Positions 52,063-60,673 of a stretch of DNA of 64,000 nt are shown piece by piece. How positions within the stretch are numbered: the first letter of the stretch is position 1; every line of letters begins with the position of its first letter. The stretch is from contig MSHJ01000001.1 of the NCBI GenBank assembly GCA_001941065.1, positions 1 through 64,000 on the forward strand. Reading direction: 5' to 3'. The translations under genes and the position numbers were made by a program. This DNA comes from Alistipes sp. Zagget8. GTDB taxonomy: Bacteria > Bacteroidota > Bacteroidia > Bacteroidales > Rikenellaceae. The notes beneath the pieces were generated by a model. That model was given only the letters and a program-made list of their open reading frames with translations. It had not been told where the DNA came from and searched no databases.

Positions 52063-52869
52063 ATGCAGAAATTGAATGGATTCGTAGTGCCGGCGCTTGT
52101 GCTGACCGCACTTTTCTTATTGGCCGGATGCGGCGGCCGTCCGAAACAGCGTGCAGCGGCACAGGCGGAGACGGCCGGCAACGGTTCTCCTGCGGGCCGC
52201 AGCGAAAAACCGTTGCGGCTCAACGAAGCGTGTCTGGCGCTGTTCGAACTCACGGGGCCGGTAAAAAACTGCCAGGCAGAGTGCTGGCAGACCGGAACGG
52301 CCGAAAGGGAGTACGACATGCCCGACATGATGTGGAGCCGGGATTATGGATTCAACCGCCGGGGGTATCTGGAGATCGATGGATGCGTCGAATACACCTA
52401 TCGGGCCGATACGGCCTTTCTGTATGGAGAGGATGCGCAGGCCCGGATGTCGGCATCGCTGACCTATGATGCCGCAGGGCGTATCGTTGCGCAGAAACTC
52501 GAATACGAGGGGGATGCGGTAGGCGACGGTGAGCGGGCAACCGAATATTCATACGATGACGCCGGACGATTGGCTAAGACCAATACGCTTCTGTGGGAGA
52601 CCGACGTGGAGACCGTCTATACCTACGATGCCGAGGGACGGCTTGCGACCCGTCTGGAGACAGCTTTTGATTACGATGGAAATACGGAGCAGACCTATAC
52701 CTACGAATATGTGAAATTCGACGACCGCGGTAACTGGACGGAGCGTAAGTCGACGGTGAAAAGCACCGTTACGCAACCGGTGGAGGGGGCCGAACATGAG
52801 CGTTCGGAGATCGTGCACGAACCGGACGCTTATCAGCTGGAGTTTCGGAAAATCACCTATTACGAATAA
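52063..52869 (+). CDS. Lipoprotein with YD/RHS-like repeats, unknown function
   Basis: 268 aa. Lipoprotein signal LLAGC (Cys 23). After a spacer, the region about 110-240 contains repeats resembling YD/RHS units: SLTYDAAGRIVAQKLEY, EYSYDDAGRLAKTNTL, VYTYDAEGRLATRLET, then YEYVKFDDRGNWTERK. Such Bacteroidota proteins are small and unlike true RHS toxins. Probably an envelope protein; no function is assigned. Monocistronic, between the rpoC terminator and a bidirectional hairpin. Confidence 0.8.
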   Translation: MQKLNGFVVPALVLTALFLLAGCGGRPKQRAAAQAETAGNGSPAGRSEKPLRLNEACLALFELTGPVKNCQAECWQTGTAEREYDMPDMMWSRDYGFNRRGYLEIDGCVEYTYRADTAFLYGEDAQARMSASLTYDAAGRIVAQKLEYEGDAVGDGERATEYSYDDAGRLAKTNTLLWETDVETVYTYDAEGRLATRLETAFDYDGNTEQTYTYEYVKFDDRGNWTERKSTVKSTVTQPVEGAEHERSEIVHEPDAYQLEFRKITYYE

Positions 52870-52908
52870 CGAAAATCCCGGGGCCCGCCGGAGGTCCCGG
52901 GATTTTCG
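52870..52908. terminator. Bidirectional hairpin between the lipoprotein and sdaA genes
   Basis: 13-bp stem CGAAAATCCCGGG / CCCGGGATTTTCG just after the lipoprotein stop and 22 bp from the convergent sdaA stop. It lacks a long T-run, but the A/T-rich stem ends can serve. Confidence 0.7.
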
Positions 52909-52930
52909 TTGCGGAGGGCGTTCCGGATTA

Positions 52931-54133
<1,203 letters not shown>

Positions 54134-54162
54134 AGTTTTTGTTTTCGGAGATTTATCCGTTG

Positions 54163-54170
54163 CAAAGATA
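54163..54170 (-). promoter_or_regulatory. -7 box of sdaA
   Basis: TATCTTTG on the minus strand, 29 bp before the sdaA start. No clear -33 box, because the adjacent tRNA terminator hairpin occupies that place. Confidence 0.5.
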
Positions 54171-54185
54171 GGTAAAATTGTACAA

Positions 54186-54218
54186 GAAAAGGGAGGAATT
54201 AATATTCCTCCCTTTTTT
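54186..54218. terminator. Terminator of tRNA-Arg
   Basis: 9-bp stem GGGAGGAAT / ATTCCTCCC with a 4-nt loop, A-rich on one side and T6 on the other. On the minus strand it follows tRNA-Arg and precedes the sdaA promoter. Confidence 0.85.
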
Positions 54219-54222
54219 CTTG

Positions 54223-54294
54223 TAGCCCCACCGCGACTCGAACGCGAATTTAGGGTTTAGGAAACCCTCGTTCTATCCCTTGAACTATGGAGCC
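54223..54294 (-). tRNA. tRNA-Arg (CCT)
   Basis: 72 nt. Acceptor GGCTCCA/TGGGGCT contains wobble pairs (G1-T72, T4-G69); anticodon loop TTCCTAA gives CCT; T loop TTCGAGT is canonical. Decodes AGG. Confidence 0.93.
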
Positions 54295-54297
54295 GAT

Positions 54298-54334
54298 AAA
54301 ACAATGCGGTGCGTCTGTCTCCAAACGCACCGCA
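54298..54334 (-). terminator. Terminator of the FadL-type gene
   Basis: 10-bp perfect stem TGCGGTGCGT / ACGCACCGCA followed on the minus strand by TTGTTTT, 24 bp after the stop. A TATCTTTG box (54340-54333) touches its edge and may start tRNA-Arg transcription. Confidence 0.8.
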
Positions 54335-54357
54335 AAGATAATAAAAATCCGGAATTT

Positions 54358-55842
54358 TTAGAAGCTGAAACCTACGCCGATGGAAAATACGTTGGCGTGG
54401 AGCTTGTAGTTGCCCGAGAAAACCTCGGTCAGGTTTTCCGGTTTTCCGTATTCGTAAAGCGGGTAGGAACCCGTGCGCTCGGGGTCGGCCGACGAGACAT
54501 AGCAGTAAGCCAGGTCGATCGACATGAACTTGGTGGGACGCAGGCTCAGACCGGCCGTATAGGAAACCTTGGTCATCGACGGGGTTTCGGGGTTGAGGTA
54601 GCTGCTGCTCACGGGGCTTTCATCCACATACATACCCATGCGGGCTGTGATGAAATCGGTGGCGCGGTACTGGGCGCCGAAGCGGAAGGCCAGCGTGTTC
54701 GAGTAATTCTTCACCGAATAGATGTCATCGATTCCCAGTTCCTTTTCATTGAAGGATACGTTCAGGGCTTTGTAGGCCGACCATCCGGTCCATTGCAGGT
54801 CTACGGCCAGTTCCCATTTCACGGCCGGGCGGAACGATACGGCCCACGTTACGGTCGTCGGGAGCGGCAGTTCGGCGTTGAAAGTGCCCTTGTCGAGCCC
54901 CGGGATCAGTTCGGTGCCCGGGGAGAGCTGTCCGAGTTTGGCGATAAGTTCCGCAGCCTGCGGGTCTATGTTCATCGTCGCGTGTCCCTTGCCCACTTTC
55001 ATGTTCAGGCGCGACCGATAGGTCATGCCGACCGACCATTCGTCGGTAATGTCCCACAGGAACCCGGCGTTCACACCCACGGCAACGTCGGCGTCGCCTT
55101 TGAGTTTAGCCGATACGATCGACTGATTCATGGTGCTGTTGAGGTAGCCTTTGGCGCCCTCGAACGTCTGGAGGGTTGCGGTTGCCTGGGCGAGTGCTTC
55201 GCCGGTGAGCATGCCGCTGTTGATCGCCCCCTGAAGCTGGGCGATGTTCGGGTCGATCATGCCGGAGATGAGTCCGTTCCGCGTTGTGGGCGAAAGCAGC
55301 GAACGTGACAGGTCGAAATTACCCCACGAAACCATCAGGCCTGCGCCGATCGAAAGGCGGTCGCAAATCTTGTACGACACGGTGGGCTGGAAGGTGTAGG
55401 ACGTGAGGTTGATCTCCTGTACGAGGTGTGCGCCCGACCAGTTGTCGCCCCAGTTCATCGCAGAACCGTAGGGGGTGTAGAAACCCAGTCCGACGGCCAG
55501 CCGTTCGGTGGGTTTGTAGTTGAAATAGATGTGAAGCGGGGTGGAGAGTTTATTGTCGGATTTCTCGGCCGGACCGCTTACGTAGTTATTGTCCATCGTC
55601 GGCAGCGAACGGTAGCTGACATTCGAGAGGATGCCCGTCATGCCGGCCGAGATATCGAATTTCGAGGTCTGGAAAGCCGTGGCTGCGGGGTTGAAATAGA
55701 TCGACTCCGAATTGAGTTTCATAGCCGTACCCACGTGACCCATACCGGTCTGCTTGGCCGACATGTTGTTTACCTGGTAACCCTCGGCGTATGCGCCGGA
55801 GGCGATGGCTGCGGCGGCCAGAACGAGGAAAAGTTTTTTCAT
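54358..55842 (-). CDS. OmpP1/FadL-family outer-membrane transporter
   Basis: 494 aa with a clear signal peptide (MKKLFLVLAAAAIASGAYA). The N-terminal hatch motif NNMSAKQTGMGHVGTAMKL followed by SIYFNPAATAF is diagnostic for the FadL/TodX family, which lets hydrophobic compounds such as long-chain fatty acids cross the outer membrane. The rest alternates as beta strands and ends with a Phe (FSIGVGFSF). The start at 55842 is chosen for the signal peptide; the frame stays open far upstream without coding character. Monocistronic with its own promoter and terminator. Confidence 0.92.
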   Translation of the reverse strand: MKKLFLVLAAAAIASGAYAEGYQVNNMSAKQTGMGHVGTAMKLNSESIYFNPAATAFQTSKFDISAGMTGILSNVSYRSLPTMDNNYVSGPAEKSDNKLSTPLHIYFNYKPTERLAVGLGFYTPYGSAMNWGDNWSGAHLVQEINLTSYTFQPTVSYKICDRLSIGAGLMVSWGNFDLSRSLLSPTTRNGLISGMIDPNIAQLQGAINSGMLTGEALAQATATLQTFEGAKGYLNSTMNQSIVSAKLKGDADVAVGVNAGFLWDITDEWSVGMTYRSRLNMKVGKGHATMNIDPQAAELIAKLGQLSPGTELIPGLDKGTFNAELPLPTTVTWAVSFRPAVKWELAVDLQWTGWSAYKALNVSFNEKELGIDDIYSVKNYSNTLAFRFGAQYRATDFITARMGMYVDESPVSSSYLNPETPSMTKVSYTAGLSLRPTKFMSIDLAYCYVSSADPERTGSYPLYEYGKPENLTEVFSGNYKLHANVFSIGVGFSF

Positions 55843-55895
55843 AACGAATTGGTTTGGTTTATACTCGGCGTGTCTCGCGACACACAAAATCGGGG

Positions 55896-55927
55896 CAAAA
55901 GTAGGAAAACTATCCCCATGACCCAAA
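55896..55927 (-). promoter_or_regulatory. Promoter of the FadL-type gene
   Basis: TACTTTTG (55903-55896) and TTTG (55927-55924), spacing 20 bp, 54 bp before the start codon. Confidence 0.8.
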
Positions 55928-56000
55928 CATTTTGGCCGAAAATTCCCGAAAACTCTACTAAAATGCATAAGATTGGAGGATTTGTCGGGTCTGTATATAC

Positions 56001-56036
56001 AATAAAGGTGCAGCGCCTTGCGGGACGCTGCACCTT
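56001..56036 (-). terminator. Terminator of the HU-aminotransferase unit
   Basis: 11-bp stem AAGGTGCAGCG / CGCTGCACCTT with a 10-nt loop; on the minus strand it is followed by TATTGT, a weak T tract. It lies 22 bp past the aminotransferase stop. Confidence 0.75.
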
Positions 56037-56057
56037 GTTTCGGATCGCCGGCGGTGT

Positions 56058-57254
56058 TTATGGACGGCTGTTGTAGGCTTCGAGCGCTTTGCCCAGAATG
56101 ATGAGGGCCCGTTCGAGGTCCTCTTTTTTCAGGACATAGGCGATGCGGACCTCGTTGCGGCCGCATTCGGGGTCGGAATAGAAGCCCGACGCCGGGGCCA
56201 GCATGACGGTTTCGCCTTCGTATTCGAACTCCGAGAGGCACCATGCGCAGAATTTGTCGCTGTCGTCGACCGGGAGCCGGGCTACGGTGTAGAACGCTCC
56301 CATCGGGATCGGCGAATAGACCCCGGGGATGCGGTTCAGACCGTCGATCAGGCACTTGCGGCGTTCGATATACTCTTCGTAGACCTCCGTGCTGTATGAC
56401 CGCGGAGCGTCGATCGAGGCTTCGGCGACGATCTGCCCGAGCAGCGGCGGCGAGAGGCGTGCCTGACAGAATTTCATCACGGCATTGCGCAGTTTCTTGT
56501 TTTTGGTGATCAGCGCTCCGATGCGGATGCCGCATTCGGAGTAACGTTTCGAGACCGAGTCGATCAGCACGACATTCTGTTCGATGCCTTCGAGGTGGCA
56601 GGCCGAAATATAGGGCGAACCGGTGTAGATAAATTCGCGGTAAACCTCGTCGGAGAAGAGGAACAGGTCGTATTTTTGGACCATGTCGCGGATGCGGTCC
56701 ATCTCGCGGCGCGTGTAGAGATAACCCGTGGGGTTGTTGGGGTTGCAGATCAGGATGCCGCGCGTCCGCTCGTTGATCAGCTTCTCGAACTCCTCGATGG
56801 GCGGCAGTGCGAATCCGTTCTCAATCGACGAAACGACAGGCCGGATCACGGCGCCGGCCGAGATGGCGAAGGCCATGTAGTTGGCGTAGGCCGGTTCGGG
56901 AACGATGATTTCGTCGCCGGGGTTGAGGCACGACATGAAAGCGAACAGCACGGCCTCGGAACCGCCCGTGGTGACGATGATCTCCTCGGGGGTGAGTTTG
57001 ATCTGATACTGCGCGTAGTAGGACACGAGCTTCTCGCGCAGCGAGCGGTAGCCGTCGCTGGGACTGTATTCCAGCACTTTGCGGTCGATATGCTTCAGGG
57101 CGTCGAGACCCACCTGCGGCGTGGGCAAGTCGGGCTGTCCGATGTTCAGGTGGTAGATTTTGACGCCCCGGGCACGTGCGGCGTCGGCCAGCGGGACGAG
57201 TTTGCGTATCGGGGAGGCCGGCATCTGCTCGGCGCGGAGTGAAATTTCAGGCAT
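56058..57254 (-). CDS. Class I/II PLP-dependent aminotransferase
   Basis: 398 aa. AspC-like fold type I enzyme: HLNIGQPDLPTP, YSPSDGYRSLREKL, TTGGSEAVLFAF, ILICNPNNPTGYLYTR, LFSDEVYREF, the PLP lysine in VLIDSVSKRYSECGIRIG, and the arginine in GRNEVRIAYVL. It probably transaminates aspartate or an aromatic amino acid; the donor cannot be told. The start MPEISLRAEQMPASPIRKL at 57254 matches relatives, but an in-frame ATG at 57281 overlaps the HU stop as ATGA and could also be used. Confidence 0.9.
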   Translation of the reverse strand: MPEISLRAEQMPASPIRKLVPLADAARARGVKIYHLNIGQPDLPTPQVGLDALKHIDRKVLEYSPSDGYRSLREKLVSYYAQYQIKLTPEEIIVTTGGSEAVLFAFMSCLNPGDEIIVPEPAYANYMAFAISAGAVIRPVVSSIENGFALPPIEEFEKLINERTRGILICNPNNPTGYLYTRREMDRIRDMVQKYDLFLFSDEVYREFIYTGSPYISACHLEGIEQNVVLIDSVSKRYSECGIRIGALITKNKKLRNAVMKFCQARLSPPLLGQIVAEASIDAPRSYSTEVYEEYIERRKCLIDGLNRIPGVYSPIPMGAFYTVARLPVDDSDKFCAWCLSEFEYEGETVMLAPASGFYSDPECGRNEVRIAYVLKKEDLERALIILGKALEAYNSRP

Positions 57255-57277
57255 GTGTGCGGATTTGGCGGGCCGGG

Positions 57278-57538
57278 TCATTCGACCTCGACCGTGGGAT
57301 GGAACTTGATGACCTTGCGGGGCGGAATCTTCACGGCGGCGCCCGTGCGCGGATTGCGGCCTATGCGCTCGGACCGCTGCTGTACGCTGAAGGAGCCGAG
57401 ACCGGTCAGGGTCAGCCGTTCGCCTTCGCGCAGCGATTGTACCGTTACACGGATTACGGAATCGACGGCCTTACGGGCCTCCACCTTCGAGATGTTCGCG
57501 TCAAGAGCAATGGCCTCGACAAACTGCGCTTTGTTCAT
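57278..57538 (-). CDS. hup: HU/IHF-family DNA-binding protein
   Basis: 86 aa. It starts MNKAQFVEAIALDANISKVEA and has the HU signature GLGSFSVQQRSERIGRNPRTG, with the DNA-contacting arm GRNPRTGAAVKIPPRKVIKF. It binds and bends DNA as a dimer. Upstream of the aminotransferase with a 4-bp overlap if the longer start of that gene is used. Confidence 0.94.
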   Translation of the reverse strand: MNKAQFVEAIALDANISKVEARKAVDSVIRVTVQSLREGERLTLTGLGSFSVQQRSERIGRNPRTGAAVKIPPRKVIKFHPTVEVE

Positions 57539-57585
57539 GGCTTCGCTGCGTGAAAAAGATTAACCTTCGGGTCCTAACTTATTTA

Positions 57586-57593
57586 CAAAGATA
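57586..57593 (-). promoter_or_regulatory. -7 box of the HU gene
   Basis: TATCTTTG on the minus strand, 47 bp before the start. At the -33 place is only a TTTTCG-like sequence. Confidence 0.5.
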
Positions 57594-57674
57594 GGCAAAT
57601 TTCGGAAAAGACGAAAATTATCTCTGGAATTTGATTTTCGGAGCGGTGTGTCGGGAATAAAAACGGGGTGTGGA

Positions 57675-57706
57675 TTTGGCAGAATGGAAAATCGGTACTA
57701 CTTTTG
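57675..57706 (+). promoter_or_regulatory. Promoter of tRNA-Ser
   Basis: TTTG at 57675-57678 and TACTTTTG at 57699-57706, spacing 20 bp, 5 bp before the mature tRNA. Confidence 0.8.
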
Positions 57707-57711
57707 TCACC

Positions 57712-57799
57712 GGAAAGTTGGCGGAGTGGTCGATCGCGGCGGTCTTGAAAACCGTTGAACCGCAAGGTTCCGGGGGTTCGAATCCCTCACTTTCCGCCA
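57712..57799 (+). tRNA. tRNA-Ser (TGA)
   Basis: Class II tRNA with acceptor GGAAAGT/ACTTTCC, anticodon loop CTTGAAA (TGA), long variable arm and an encoded CCA (57797-57799). A terminator follows directly. Its 3' end is partly duplicated 200 bp downstream. Confidence 0.95.
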
Positions 57800-57806
57800 G
57801 CACGGG

Positions 57807-57845
57807 AAACGGGTTGCAAATTTAGTTTGCAACCCGTTTTGTTTT
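57807..57845 (+). terminator. Terminator of tRNA-Ser
   Basis: 14-bp stem AAACGGGTTGCAAA / TTTGCAACCCGTTT with a TTTAG loop and a trailing TGTTTT. Confidence 0.9.
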
Positions 57846-57988
57846 CCGCGCGGGCTGAATTTATTCGGGACCGTGCGGAAAATAAAACGAAATGCGGCGA
57901 AGCCGCCGTTTTCCGGGCTGGCAGGGATGCCCCCGGCAGGGCAGGGAACGACGAGCGGCACGAAGCGTAAGCGGAGTGGAACGAAGTC

Positions 57989-58004
57989 AATCCCTCACTT
58001 TCCG
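57989..58004 (+). repeat. Partial copy of the tRNA-Ser 3' end
   Basis: aatccctcactttccg is identical to the last 16 bases of tRNA-Ser before CCA (57781-57796). Integrated elements that target tRNA genes leave such short repeats. The 140 bp between the tRNA terminator and this copy contain no gene. Confidence 0.75.
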
Positions 58005-58011
58005 GCAAAGT

Positions 58012-58043
58012 ACTAAGAGGAGCTTTCAATAGCCCCTCTTAGT
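58012..58043. terminator. Hairpin at the 3' end of the HEPN pseudogene
   Basis: 9-bp stem ACTAAGAGG / CCTCTTAGT with a 14-nt loop, 17 bp beyond the minus-strand stop at 58061. The T-run is on the plus-strand side, so its role as terminator for the minus-strand gene is less sure. Confidence 0.55.
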
Positions 58044-58060
58044 TTGTCTTTGGGATACGG

Positions 58061-58923
58061 CTATTGTCCGTTCAACTCTTTGTAAAGTTCCAGCTGTAGG
58101 CTGCAGTAGTTTTCGATTATTTCAGCCGCTTTTTGAACACGATCCATGTGCGTTTCCAATTCTTGCGGAGCCATGTAAAACTCGGCGCTGTAAGGTGTTT
58201 TTAACAATACTTGTTTCAGACATGGTAGCGTAAAGATGTTTCCGATGTGGTTGTCGTCGAATACCAGCATCAGTTTTGTCGAAAGCGTCCGCATTCGGTC
58301 GTGCATTACTACCGGATCATGGATGCCGAACTCCATACCGTGATAGACGTAATACAGCGTGTGGTAGAAATAGACCATGGCCTGCGCCGTGAACTGTGCC
58401 GCCAGACGCACGTTGCGCCCTCGGCAAAAGCATCCTGCGCTTGTTCCAACAGATCGTTCCCGAGCGTGCGGAAGGTATCGAAATGAAATTTGGCATCGGC
58501 ATAGGCTTTGGCAAAGTCGATCGGATGCTTCGGACGGCGGAAATGGCAGTGGTCGCTGTGATAGAGTAATTCGCCCTCGGCGTGGGCAAAGTAGAGAAAG
58601 GGCGTCCGATTCGATTCGACATAGTTCAAAGGCAGGATGTAGAGATTGATGTAGGCGATCTTTCGGTGGCGGGGCGGCATTTTGTACCGCAGAATGCGTT
58701 TTGCCTGAATCCAGTCGTATTTCGGTGTTTCGCGCACGACCATCAGCAGGTCGTAGGCCGTGGCGTCGCTGTGGTGTGTGCCTCCTGCCAACTTGCCGAA
58801 TAGCAGGATATATTCCGGGTTGAAATAACCGTCGGTCAGGACGCAGACGATCTGTGCCGCTTCATTCGGATCGTAAAGCTGTTCGGCAGGTTGTTCCTGC
58901 ACGGGATTTTGATTCGTTTCCAT
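58061..58923 (-). pseudogene. Frameshifted nucleotidyltransferase-like/HEPN-domain gene
   Basis: Two overlapping minus-strand frames form one protein: residues from METNQNPVQEQPAEQL at 58923 to about 58415, then a different frame from VRLAAQFTAQAMVYFYHT near 58411 to the stop at 58061. One missing base in the gcaacgtg stretch near 58412-58419 would restore a protein of about 287 aa. The N-terminal half resembles a degenerate nucleotidyltransferase (ILLFGKLAGGTHHSDATAYDLLMVV, where GS and the second Asp are altered); the C-terminal half is helical like HEPN domains. Base use is more AT-rich than neighbours, suggesting acquired DNA. It could be a genuine mutation or a sequencing error. Confidence 0.75.
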
Positions 58924-59113
58924 TTGATTGATTGTTACGGATTTGACAATAGTGTGGCTGTCCTTATCGTGCGCAGGGACACAACAAAGAGAATAAAGTT
59001 TTGGTTAGCAAATACTTGCTAATCGGGCGGATGGAAATGGAAACAAAACGGGATGTTGCACGGCGGGAACCGCCTGCGGCTGGCCTTACGGCTTGTCTGT
59101 ACCGGGGTACGGA

Positions 59114-59172
59114 CGATAGATAGTGTTCGCATAAATAAAAAAAGAATGTGCAGCTGCGAACACTATCTATCG
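59114..59172. repeat. 18-bp perfect inverted repeat with 23-bp A-rich centre
   Basis: Arms CGATAGATAGTGTTCGCA (59114-59131) and its exact complement (59155-59172) enclose an A-rich 23-bp spacer. It is too long and too far from any upstream gene to be an ordinary terminator. Possible readings are an invertase or transposase site, or a strong structured RNA. Confidence 0.85.
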
Positions 59173-59509
59173 ACCTTGCGGATTCAGGAAAGGTGTCGTT
59201 CGCGGGATTGCTCCCCAACGGCCCTGCACATAATTTTAGCATGTGGCTTCTTTCCTGAAAGCCGGATCACAAGATTATTCAATAAATAATGTTCGCAGGG
59301 GCAAAGATAAGAAAATTAATACACTCTTTGTTGATATGGAAATTTCTTTTTTAGGTAGGCAAAAATGGATATTGACACTATGTACCCCGGTACGGGATGA
59401 AATCATCCGCGGATTCGTGGTGGATATTCCGACGCGGAGCATCCGCACGGCAATGACCGTGACGTTCGGCCGGGTTCAGGACGACCGATAAAATTCCCTG
59501 GAAACGGTT

Positions 59510-59550
59510 ACGCCCCGGATCGCTTTCATGCAGCGATCCGGGGCGTTGTT
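59510..59550. terminator. Long GC-rich hairpin after the DeoR gene
   Basis: 15-bp perfect stem ACGCCCCGGATCGCT / AGCGATCCGGGGCGT with a 7-nt loop, 41 bp past the minus-strand deoR stop. The T-rich tail (TGTTTT) is on the plus-strand side. Confidence 0.75.
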
Positions 59551-59587
59551 TTGCAGGGGGGGGCGGGGGACGACCGCTCCCCGTTCG

Positions 59588-60391
59588 TTATACGTCGGCG
59601 ATATGCAGTTTGATGTTCATGGATTTGAGCTGTGTGCGGATGTTCGCCGGCAGGTTGCTGTCGGTGACGATGACGTCGATCTTGTCGACCGGGGCGATGA
59701 AGGCGAACCTGCGTTTGTTGACCTTGCTCGAATCGAAAACGGCGACTACTTTGCTGGCCATCGAAAGCATCACCTGGTTGATGTTCGCCTCCTCGATGTT
59801 CGGGGTCGAAAGTCCGCACTCGATGTTGAAACTGTCCACCCCGAGAAAGAGTTTGTCGCAGTAGAAAATCTTGAGGTTCGATTCGGCGACGGGCCCGACG
59901 GTCGACAGCGACGGTTCGCGCAGGTTGCCGCCCAGCAGGATGACGTTGAAACGTTTGTATTTGAGCAGTTCGGTGGCGACGTTGAGGGCGTTGGTGATGA
60001 TCGTCAGCCGTTGGAACCGTCCCAGGTTGCGGGCGATCTCCAGCGTCGTGGTTCCCGAGTCGAGCATGATGGTGTTGCCCTCCTCGATGAGCGAGGCGGC
60101 CAGCCGTCCGATGGCCTGTTTTTCCCGGATATTGAAAAAACGCTTGTTGTTGATCGGCATGTCGTCCTTGTTCGCGCTGCTCGAACAGGAGATGGCCCCG
60201 CCGCGTGTGCGGATGAGCAGGTTGCGGTCGAAAAGGTCGTTCAGGTCTTTCCGGATCGTAACTTCCGAAACTCCGAACTCTTCGTGCAGCTCCGTAACGG
60301 ATACGGAAGCCTGCTTTTTCAACTTCTGGAGGATCAGCGCGCGGCGTCCCTTCGTCGTCTTCACGATTTCCGTTATCCCTTCTGTTTGCAT
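59588..60391 (-). CDS. DeoR-family transcriptional repressor
   Basis: 267 aa. N-terminal DeoR winged helix (RRALILQKLKKQASVSVTEL, FGVSEVTIRKDLNDL, LIRTRGGA) and a C-terminal sugar-phosphate sensor domain with the DeoR signature (IMLDSGTTTLEIARNL, TIITNALNVATELL, LGGNLREPSLSTVGP, DKLFLGVDSFN). The start at 60391 (MQTEGITEIVKTTKGRR) is preferred over an upstream in-frame ATG at 60487, which lies beyond the -7 box. It is transcribed away from the SIS-aldolase-kinase operon and likely represses it until a phosphorylated sugar binds. Confidence 0.92.
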   Translation of the reverse strand: MQTEGITEIVKTTKGRRALILQKLKKQASVSVTELHEEFGVSEVTIRKDLNDLFDRNLLIRTRGGAISCSSSANKDDMPINNKRFFNIREKQAIGRLAASLIEEGNTIMLDSGTTTLEIARNLGRFQRLTIITNALNVATELLKYKRFNVILLGGNLREPSLSTVGPVAESNLKIFYCDKLFLGVDSFNIECGLSTPNIEEANINQVMLSMASKVVAVFDSSKVNKRRFAFIAPVDKIDVIVTDSNLPANIRTQLKSMNIKLHIADV

Positions 60392-60456
60392 TGATAATAA
60401 GGTGTATATGGTTGTTTTACTTTTTGCACTTTCGGCCTCTGCCGATGAATTTTGTA

Positions 60457-60488
60457 CAAACTTAGTAAAAATAACCGCATCGAACAAG
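60457..60488 (-). promoter_or_regulatory. Promoter of the deoR-type gene
   Basis: TAAGTTTG (60464-60457) and CTTG (60488-60485), spacing 20 bp. Confidence 0.65.
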
Positions 60489-60598
60489 AAAAAGCGTGTC
60501 GATTTTTCGAAAGGTTGCGAAATGTTTTCTGCGATATTGAAATTTTTGGTTAAAAATCTGTTTTTTAGTTTGTTAAATGTAGTATCGAAATTTTTTTA

Positions 60599-60615
60599 TT
60601 TTCGAATCTCGAAAA
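60599..60615. promoter_or_regulatory. Candidate DeoR operator
   Basis: Perfect inverted repeat TTTTCGA-ATC-TCGAAAA. Related TCGAAA elements occur at 60504-60512 and 60583-60591 in the same intergenic region, as expected for repeated operator half-sites of a DeoR-type repressor. Confidence 0.5.
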
Positions 60616-60655
60616 AAATGTCCCGAAATGTAATTACGAAGCCTGCGAAATAAAT

Positions 60656-60663
60656 TAAGTTTG
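60656..60663 (+). promoter_or_regulatory. -7 box of the SIS-aldolase-kinase operon
   Basis: TAAGTTTG, the same sequence as the divergent deoR -7 box. It lies only 10 bp before the first ATG of the SIS gene, so translation may start at the later ATG at 60704. No strong -33 box. Confidence 0.5.
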
Positions 60664-60673
60664 TAATGCTTCG

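Larger units (their letters stand above)
58924..59587. other. Gene-poor accessory stretch
   Basis: About 660 bp without a convincing gene. It holds an 18-bp perfect inverted repeat, a 12-bp inverted pair (GTACCGGGGTAC 59099-59110 and GTACCCCGGTAC 59382-59393), a further 10-bp pair TTCAGGAAAG / CTTTCCTGAA within 59180-59265, a minus-strand TATCTTTG-like box near 59301-59310, and a 51-codon frame at 59336-59491 that I do not recognise. Confidence 0.6.

Noticed and set aside
57618..57961. Several short minus-strand frames around tRNA-Ser
   Set aside because: They translate the tRNA complement and have no start context; not proteins.
59336..59491. 51-codon frame MEISFLGRQKWILTLCTPVR onward
   Set aside because: Not recognised, no promoter or ribosome-binding evidence, and partly inside the inverted-repeat region. 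Listed only as a possibility within the gene-poor stretch.
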